Assembly (NCBI GenBank): GCA_028455995.1
Contig: JABELC010000008.1
Span: 1,721,001-1,785,000, forward strand
Length of the DNA: 64,000 bases
Reading direction: 5' to 3'
Source of the DNA: Scleromitrula shiraiana
Taxonomy: Eukaryota > Ascomycota > Leotiomycetes > Helotiales > Sclerotiniaceae
Shown: positions 56,686-64,000 of the stretch, in pieces
Layout of the letters: each line of letters opens with the position of its first letter
Numbering within the stretch: the first letter of the stretch is position 1
The notes under the pieces: generated by a model
The model's input: the letters and a program-made list of their open reading frames with translations, nothing else
Databases searched by the model: none
Told to the model about the DNA's origin: nothing
Translations under genes and position numbers: made by a program

Positions 56686-58895
56686 ATGATTTCTAGGAAT
56701 GACGTTCATGTTGTAGTGTCGGCTTTCTATGGATAGTATGATTGCATGTATATCATGTTCACCAAGATTACTAAATATATGGGGTAGTCTTCTTTGTTTT
56801 CTTTATCAAGGCCTTTAAAGTCTAACTCATACAAAGAACAAATTGCATTAAGAGAAAATAGCATGCAGGAAGATAGCATTAACAGAAAGAATAAAAATCT
56901 ACATCTTCCAAGTCCAGATTTGAACTTTATACTATTGTTAACAAATGTCTAACCTTCCATCATTTACATCCACCATCTCTAAACCATTTCCTCCCAGTAC
57001 ACCATCCAAACATATCCTCGCGACCACCGAATCCTTCTACTTTTCCATGCTCCCTCCCTCTCCCTCTCTTATCCCACCGCGCACGCACCCCTCACCACCT
57101 CTCTGCTTTTCCACCCCAAACACACCCCGTCACACCATCAATTGCATATTCAACCCACAAACAAAACTACCACATACTAATTTAGTTCCCGCTTTTATAC
57201 TCTCTATGCCTTCCAAAGTCCAACAGTCTATAGCCTGAACATAGCACTCGCATTTTGACGCAATAGGATTAATGTTCCGAAGACGGGAAAGCAGATATAG
57301 GCGTGAATTGAGATGTAGATTTCGTGGAATTGGTATTGAGTGGTTTGGATAGCGCAAAATTGGATTGGGAGATAATATACTGATATACGCGAGAGTGGAT
57401 ATGGAGTTGAGTTAGAAAGTCCCTACGTTCCGTAAAAAATAATACCATGTATAAAAAAATTCCCTAAATGAAAAGACAGTCCCACCTTCCCACCTGCGCA
57501 CCTACCAAATAAAACCTCCTCAAAATCTCCTTCGAGTATCTTTCTATGCCCTTTTACTACTATCTGTTCTAGAACCGCACGAACTATGTAGATCTCTAGA
57601 TCACTAGATCACCCAAGTATCCAAGTATCCAAGTACCGCCAACGCTATCCTTCGAGAAAGATCTTCGTGTTTTCCATCATATGTACGTACACATAGCATT
57701 GAAGATGGCATGTTGAAACTTCTACCCAACGAGATATAATTCACGAACTATTGTTTCTCCTCTGTCTTTTTCATGACTCATTGTTTCGGGGTTGAAACAT
57801 CTTGGTTGCGATGGGATGGGATGGGATGGATGGGATGTGGTGAACGTATACAGCTGTTTGTCATTATTATTATTTTTTTCGGATTTAGTTGGTATGTGAG
57901 AGATCGTCTAGTGTTTGTTGGATTTATTGGATGAATGAGATGTGTTTTATTGCATGAGGATTTGAGTCTAGAGTTGCGAGAGATGGGATAATAGTAGATA
58001 TACGAGTTTTGGAGGCGAGGTTTGGTTGCGATTGGTGAGGTTTGGGTAAGAAGATGGGATGTGATGGGATGAGATAAGTAATGGTATATGGAATTGATTA
58101 GGATTGAATGGATGATCATCAGATATGTGGAGATAGGTTATCTTGTATAATGGTTTGTCGTATTTTGGACTGGCTAGTTTGGATAAACTTGTTTTCGGAC
58201 GAAGAATTAAGAGTCAGATTGTAAAATTCAGCGACGAATTGTACATCAATGTATCCAAATTTGAGAAATGTAGATGGGACATCTCATTGGGAGAGAAACG
58301 CATGTAAAAGACAATGAAAATGATAACGATATCAAATGAAAGAGAAGATAATTTGTGTATCAGAAATGAATGTAATTTCTTCAAGAAGAATTTCTAGTCC
58401 AGAGGTACATATCATACAGTGCAGTACGATAATATAATACAAATCCATCCTATGCATCCAAATCCTCACTTCACCATACCCCCTATTGCTTTTCATCTAG
58501 CAAATAATCGGTCCAATCCTCGAGATCTATCTCTGGAGAACGAAAACCATCAACCTGTAACTCATCTCGCATCATCCTCAGAACAAAAGGAATGTCTATC
58601 CTAAAACCACACATAAAGATGCATGCATATCAAAAAGAATGCCCATAACCCGCTAATCTTGATGGTAGTAAAGTATCAAGACCCCCAAACACGCCGATAT
58701 ATACTGGAGTCTAAAATTGATGAATCGTTATTTCCAACCCACCTAGGCCCCCACCCATCTTTTCTCGTCATCCCATATATAACAAATGAAATATAAAAAG
58801 CGATCCAGGTATCATTAAGCTTAAAAACGCCCCCCATTCTTTGTACAAGAAATAAATAAAAAAACACCGAAGCTAAAACATACAGAAAAAATCTT
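56686..58895. other. Intergenic, no gene seen
   Basis: About 2.2 kb downstream of both the methyltransferase and the seven-helix gene. It has a C-rich/CTCCCTCTCCC stretch near 57050-57130, AAGTATCC units at 57613-57640 and GGGATGGGATG units near 57808-57830. No supported gene. Confidence 0.45.
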
Positions 58896-61117
58896 TTAAA
58901 ACATCTCGGATTCCTGTCGTAAGAGCGAATGGCTCAGACTAGGATTTCTAGAAGGTCCATTTCGATTGACAGGTCGCTTACTCGATGTAGGTGGTGTGTA
59001 AACCGAAGGACTTAAAGACTCAATTTTCTCTGTTGTTTTTGTTGTTTTTGGACATCCTTTTCTTCTCAGTGACGCCGGTGGTGTGTATACTGATGGAGTT
59101 AATTGAATCATTGAAGGATCGATTGGCGCCATACGCTCGATAGCTGCTGGCGTTGGAGGTGCTGGCAATGTTTTGTTTATTGAAGCGCTTGCGGGGGTTC
59201 TTTGAGGTGATGATGAACGTTCGGGAAATCGTTGAGTCGATTGACTTGAGAGAGGAGAAGATCGGTATGGTGATTTTGGTGGGAGTCTTTGGAGGTTTGT
59301 TGTTTGGATTGGAGCTAGAATGACTGAGATACGTTCTCGGGATATGGCGGAATTGAATTTAGACGTGGGAGCGGGATAAGCTGCTGACGAAAGAAGAGGA
59401 GGTTGATAAATCGTTGACGGCAATGCCTTTGGCATGTATGTGGTAGAGGGAAGTGGAAGCGTCGCCTCATTGTTTGGAAGAGGTGCATGTGAAATTCGAA
59501 GCCCAATCTGAACAGTAGCTATTGATTCCACGGAAGATTGTCTTTTGTGGCTCCTCTTTCCAACATAGAGAGCTGGTGGTGGCTCTAGATCATCCAGATC
59601 ACTGATATCATATACAGATTCAAGATTAGGCCTGTTTGTTTGAGAGTGTTGTAAGGTTTTAGGACTCTCTGGGGATGAAGGAAATAAGGAGTAAGATTGA
59701 TTTCGTGTGTGTGATGATGGAGAATGTTCCTTGGTAGTCTTTCTAGGGATTGATGTTGTGTTGATTGGATTGAAAGTGTTAGATCGTAGAGGATTTAGAT
59801 TTCTTGGTGATTTAACTGGGGCAGAATATATTTCTTTCATTCCAATTGGTTGATCTTTTTCCGGGCCAGGAATTAAGGTTCTTTGGCTTTCAGTGCGAGC
59901 CAACTTTGATTCGGGAACTGGGTCAATAATGCGGCCAGCAAACTCCAATTCATTTGGACCCCATATTTTAATCTCATGCTTAATACTAGGCCAGGCCCCG
60001 CCCTTTGGTCCGAATGAAGTGGTTGCAGTATTGGATCGTAAAAATAATTGCAATAAACCATTCATTAATCCTGACAGATTGAGCACTACTGTCGCCATCA
60101 TAGCTGCCTTTAAATTACCACGTGAGATGACTTGTGCGACAAAATTCGGAATAACGAAACCCTGAATATGTAAGTAACCGACTCACTAAATATCGCAGAT
60201 GTATAGCTCACCAAAGATACGAATCCAATGACCAAGTAATATACCATACGAGATGCCGCAATTCTTTGGTTGTGTTCCACCAATGTCGATCTGGACAACC
60301 TAAAGAATATTGTGATGGCACTAATGAGAAGAAGTCCAGCAACAGTAGATAGCAGAATGAGCCCTAGTTTGCCAAAATCAGACACGAACCACACCAATGA
60401 AGCGAAGCACGCATTGCGCTCTGGGTTCAAATGTGTCGGTATCCATGTGCCAGTTAACATTAATAAGATAGCCACCAAGCAGATTGTTACGTCGTATTTT
60501 CCTCGCGCCTGAAAGGGTGTTTTTCTCAAAGATCGCATAGCACATTCAAGTCCGAAAACTAGTTGAGTGTATGGAACGATGAAGAGTGCTATAAGATGTA
60601 AGCATCTATTTATTCCCTAGAAGTTGAGTCACCTACCAATCCACATGAATTGACCGATTGTACCGCATCCAGTCACGAACAAACTCTCGAGTCCTTCTCC
60701 TTGAATTGCAGCAAAGATAAGACCTTGAATTATAATACCAATAGAAAGTACCAAAGGGAAGGTTTCTGCCGGGTGAATCCAAGAAACACAGAATCTCCTA
60801 TCGCGAGTTAGTAGACTTAAATGCCACGGTTGATCCCCAACATACGATGCTTTGAACTTTGGATTACACCGTTTCGAGGTCCAGTAACAATCATAAAGAA
60901 TACTGGCGGCTGTGGCAAACGCAGCTAGTACATTAAAGGATGCAAGAATGATAGTCGATGTCCGAACCGATTTGCTTTCTGCAAAGACCAAGCTTTGTAT
61001 GAGTGTTGTTTGGTTTCGATCATCAATTGCAGCTTCCACCGATTTCAACAGATTTGAAGATGACTCAACATCTTCAATTGCCCGTCCCAACAAATACATC
61101 ACCAAACTTGCACCCAT
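58896..61117 (-). CDS. Seven-helix membrane protein with long Ser/Pro-rich tail (GPCR-like topology)
   Basis: Exons 61117-60637, 60588-60212 and 60161-58896 join across 48- and 50-bp introns and give 707 residues. Seven hydrophobic segments are visible: STIILASFNVLAAFATAAS, FPLVLSIGIIIQGLIFAAI, IGQFMWIGALFIVPYTQLVF, VTICLVAILLMLTGTWI, LGLILLSTVAGLLLISAI, MVYYLVIGFVSLGFVIPN and AAMMATVVLNLSGLMNGLL. The first 60 residues are hydrophilic with an N-glycosylation site (NQTT). The last about 370 residues are a Ser/Pro/Thr-rich, presumably cytoplasmic tail with two near-identical L-x-PSVYTPP motifs. The layout suits a receptor-like protein, but I cannot assign it to a named fungal GPCR class. A TA-repeat (61133-61147) lies just upstream of the start. 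Confidence 0.8.
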
Positions 61118-64000
61118 TTTGTCTATTATCTTATATATATATATATATGTATATGGGCAGCGGGCCGTGGCGTTGCCGAGTATAAGGTCGTTAAGTCATG
61201 AGATTCGAATGATATTGGCGTTGCAATGGTTATCGTATTAGAAGTCGATCGTTAAGGTGGATGGCAAAATGTGTGATGAAAGAGATGAAAGTTGATTAAG
61301 AGATAGTAAAGAGCGAATTGCACCAATAGTCCAGTATGGTAAAGAAGGAAGTGTATGAAACAAGAAAATTTCTGAGCCAGCAGTGATAAGCAGTGCACTG
61401 CACGATTGGAAGAGCCAACAACGACAGACTGAAAACGAAAAAAAAAAAAAACGAAAATTCAAGAGAACGAGAAAAGTCTCAGACGACGATTGCCAATGAT
61501 ATCGGACTGTATGAGGTATAAGAAAGACTACCCTGTAAAATCAAAGAACAGTGATGGCCCACGCGCGGGTGGCCATGAATCCGTCCTGGCTACCTTGTGC
61601 GTGGAGGATGTGGTGGGGGAGTAGTGCTAGACTAAGGTAGGACACGCCGCCGCCACTGGAAGTGGGTTTCAAGGGATTCTTAGCTAACGGTAGGGCTCGG
61701 TAGTTTGCATCTAGAAGATATTCAATTTACCTGAAGCTTTATTTAGAACTTAAAGTTTCCGATCATGTGGAGGATGTAATTAATTTCATACATTCCCAAG
61801 AACATAGTAATATCTCTTTCTATGTGAGTTCCATGACTCTAGTATTAGTAAAGTTGAGTAATCGACCTTGACGAAGTACTCTTTGACAATTGAAGTATGA
61901 GATATTTGTAAGGTGGAATAGAGGTTTCGCATTGTCACAGGTATTCGCTTAGAGACTTGAACTACAAGGCCCAAGCCGTGCGGGTCAGGCAGTTCATGCA
62001 ACAGAATAAAAAAATGACCAATTAAAATCATAACAAGAGAAAAAGACAAAGAAATTCATGATGATGAAAATTCTACGATCCTAGTTATAGATTTCTTGCA
62101 GAATATTCTTTCGGAATAATGATTAAGTCCCTATCACTATCCTCAACTTTGACTGGTCAGAATTGGCCTTCGGTATTAACCCAACGGAACCCGGATTATG
62201 ACGTTGATAATCAAGTAGATGATAGATATACATATATGCAAAGAAAAATTCAAGCATACTATTTCTTGTCATATTGACGCATGGTCTATATCGACAGATT
62301 TGAGCAAACAAGAGAGCTGGACATAGAATTAACCAAGAGAGCTGTGCATAGAGTTTGGTGGACTGCGTTGCCAACTCAAAACGATATCGGGACATGAGAG
62401 TAATCTCAAGACAAGATGAAATTCCTATATTATCATTTCCTAGAATCCTCTGATGTAGAACTGGACAAAAGACATTGGTAGACTTCGAAACAAACTTTCC
62501 ACTATTTGTTCAATTAACGCACCCCAAAATTTATGGATAGTTTGTCCATTTTTTTTTCATTCCCAGAATAAGGTCCCTACTTTGAGTACAGTACAGTACG
62601 TGGTCAAGGGATGAGATGTTGTGTTATGGCGTTCTTGTGAAGCTCGCAGAGTGTCAAAATAACGGAGTTGAAACAGCTTGATTATCTGATAAGAGAATGT
62701 GCCCCATGAATTTACCATCAAGTTTGGTGTGGCTTCAAGAATTGACCATATAGAGATCGAACGTACTTAATTCACACATTTGTAATTCTTGTGTCTGTGG
62801 AGATATAGATGTTGGTGATGCATTTTTTTTTGCGTTGCTTGGTATTGATGGTGGTGCACCACTTGATGTAACAGCCGTCTAGTGATTAAAAACCTACATC
62901 CGATCTAGAATCTATCTCCTCGCCAACTCAGTTTAAAAAATTCTTCGTTAACAAGGTATATTGTACAACATCAACGATTTTGTGTAACGCATAAAAATTG
63001 GCGAATCTAGAATTCCAATATCTCACATCAAATAGGCCAATGTACCGGTACGTATCTATACAGTTTGATATCAGCCCTAAAAGACATTATTGTACATTAA
63101 TGGTGGCTTGGTCCATTAAGTCTTGCTGGTAATAAATAAGACTAGAAGAGGCCACCCACGATTACTACTTTAGGGTTATACTACTCTGGATGGATCGATC
63201 TGGTTCTGGTCCCTTAATTCTAATTTATAGACGTTGCTTTAGACGTTTGATCGACATGCCAAAATGATATCTTATCAAATTACATGTATATATCGAACCG
63301 TTGAATTCTCCGAGACATTTTGCCAATTTTACTTTTAAGATCAAGAATCCATCATTGGGCTTGTAATCGGGAGGTATAACCTGTAAATTATAGGGCTAGC
63401 CTTTTTCTTTTATTTGTCATCTCTTGATTTTTGATATCCTGTCCGATTCATTTGTCTGGACATTCTTGGGAAACCAGCTTCACATTTGAAAAGGGATAAT
63501 ATTAGTTCCCCTATCAGCTTTCCTTGTAACTCTTGCCCTCAACATGCATGATTCGGCCGGTTTTACCGTAATTTGCCAGATCAATTGAGATTATCTGATA
63601 GCGTTCTTCACGGAATTTCCGAATAGCTTCAAAAGATACGACTACATGGTTTGAAGTATCAAGTTTGAGGCCAAGATCTAATACGCACATCATCTTTTTC
63701 TAATTTCAATCATCCTTCCATGGAAGTCTTTGCCTAATTATTCAAAGTCAGGATGTGGAGATACAGTCAATATTGAGATCGCGCTCTAATACATCCATCA
63801 TCTTTAAGATTGCAATCATCCTTCCATAGATGTGTTTACCCAATCATATACCACACTGGGACGAGAACATGTAATTCTATATTTTCATATCAAATGTCAC
63901 TACACTTATATCATGATCTCAAAGGTTGGAAATACTACTCTTTATTTCTTCGATGGGTTATAGAACAAATCAACTTGTGTTGTCCCTAGTATATTCTCTT
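61118..64000. other. Intergenic, no gene recognised
   Basis: About 2.9 kb to the window edge. It includes the upstream region of the seven-helix gene and short frames without motifs. Near 63650-63850 there is a diverged direct repeat (AATACGCACATCATCTTTTT and AATACATCCATCATCTTTAA, each followed by CAATCATCCTTCCAT). No gene is supported. Confidence 0.45.

Noticed and set aside
57778..58119. 113-codon minus-strand frame
   Set aside because: Arises from CCCATCCCATC-type repeats; no protein features.

Overview
The window looks like a chromosome segment of a filamentous ascomycete (Pezizomycotina). This rests on short GT-AG introns of about 40-150 bp with CTAAC-like branch sites, typical families (HET, 2EXR, F-box, Zn2Cys6, GPI-anchored and CYSTM proteins, a fungal one-chain mitochondrial transhydrogenase), and very AT-rich islands with C-to-T changes at CpA, which suggests repeat-induced point mutation (RIP). 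A Helotiales/Sclerotiniaceae-like source is a guess from the style of the genes, not demonstrated.

Layout. 1-2844 holds most of a Trs120/TRAPPC9-type TRAPP subunit (minus strand, running off the left edge). It is followed by a small coiled-coil gene, a Zn2Cys6 protein, a decayed 2EXR gene, about 4.5 kb with no recognisable gene, an F-box gene, a CYSTM gene and a GPI-anchored surface protein. A long satellite-rich intergenic stretch leads to a Kar9-like microtubule/karyogamy protein (23436-27398). The mitochondrial NAD(P) transhydrogenase (28853-33349) has 18 inferred exons, one of only 4 nt. Then come a coiled-coil gene broken by slippage-type frameshifts, a PD-(D/E)XK-like gene with a homopolymer frameshift, a dolichyl-diphosphatase and an RWD-RING-IBR-RING E3 ligase.

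From about 42.9 to 56.7 kb the character changes to accessory DNA. AT-rich islands at about 43.6-46.2, 46.95-48.9 and 54.2-55.1 kb enclose two copies of a small Cys-rich gene whose flanks look better conserved than their coding regions. A roughly 1.4 kb inverted-repeat element with an unmutated hairpin core lies between the copies. A minisatellite, a HET-domain gene, the C-terminal half of an MFS transporter whose 5' part is lost at an AT-rich repeat, and a frameshifted methyltransferase follow. The window ends with a seven-helix membrane protein with a long Ser/Pro-rich tail (58896-61117) and about 2.9 kb with no gene that I recognise.

The housekeeping genes serve ordinary cell biology: Golgi traffic, spindle positioning and nuclear migration, mitochondrial NADPH, protein N-glycosylation and ubiquitylation. 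They do not form an evident pathway. The 43-57 kb block is the accessory region, with gene duplication, RIP, transposon debris, gene decay and a self-recognition-type HET gene. All splice models were read by eye; reading frames and exon sums were checked by hand, but there is no transcript evidence.
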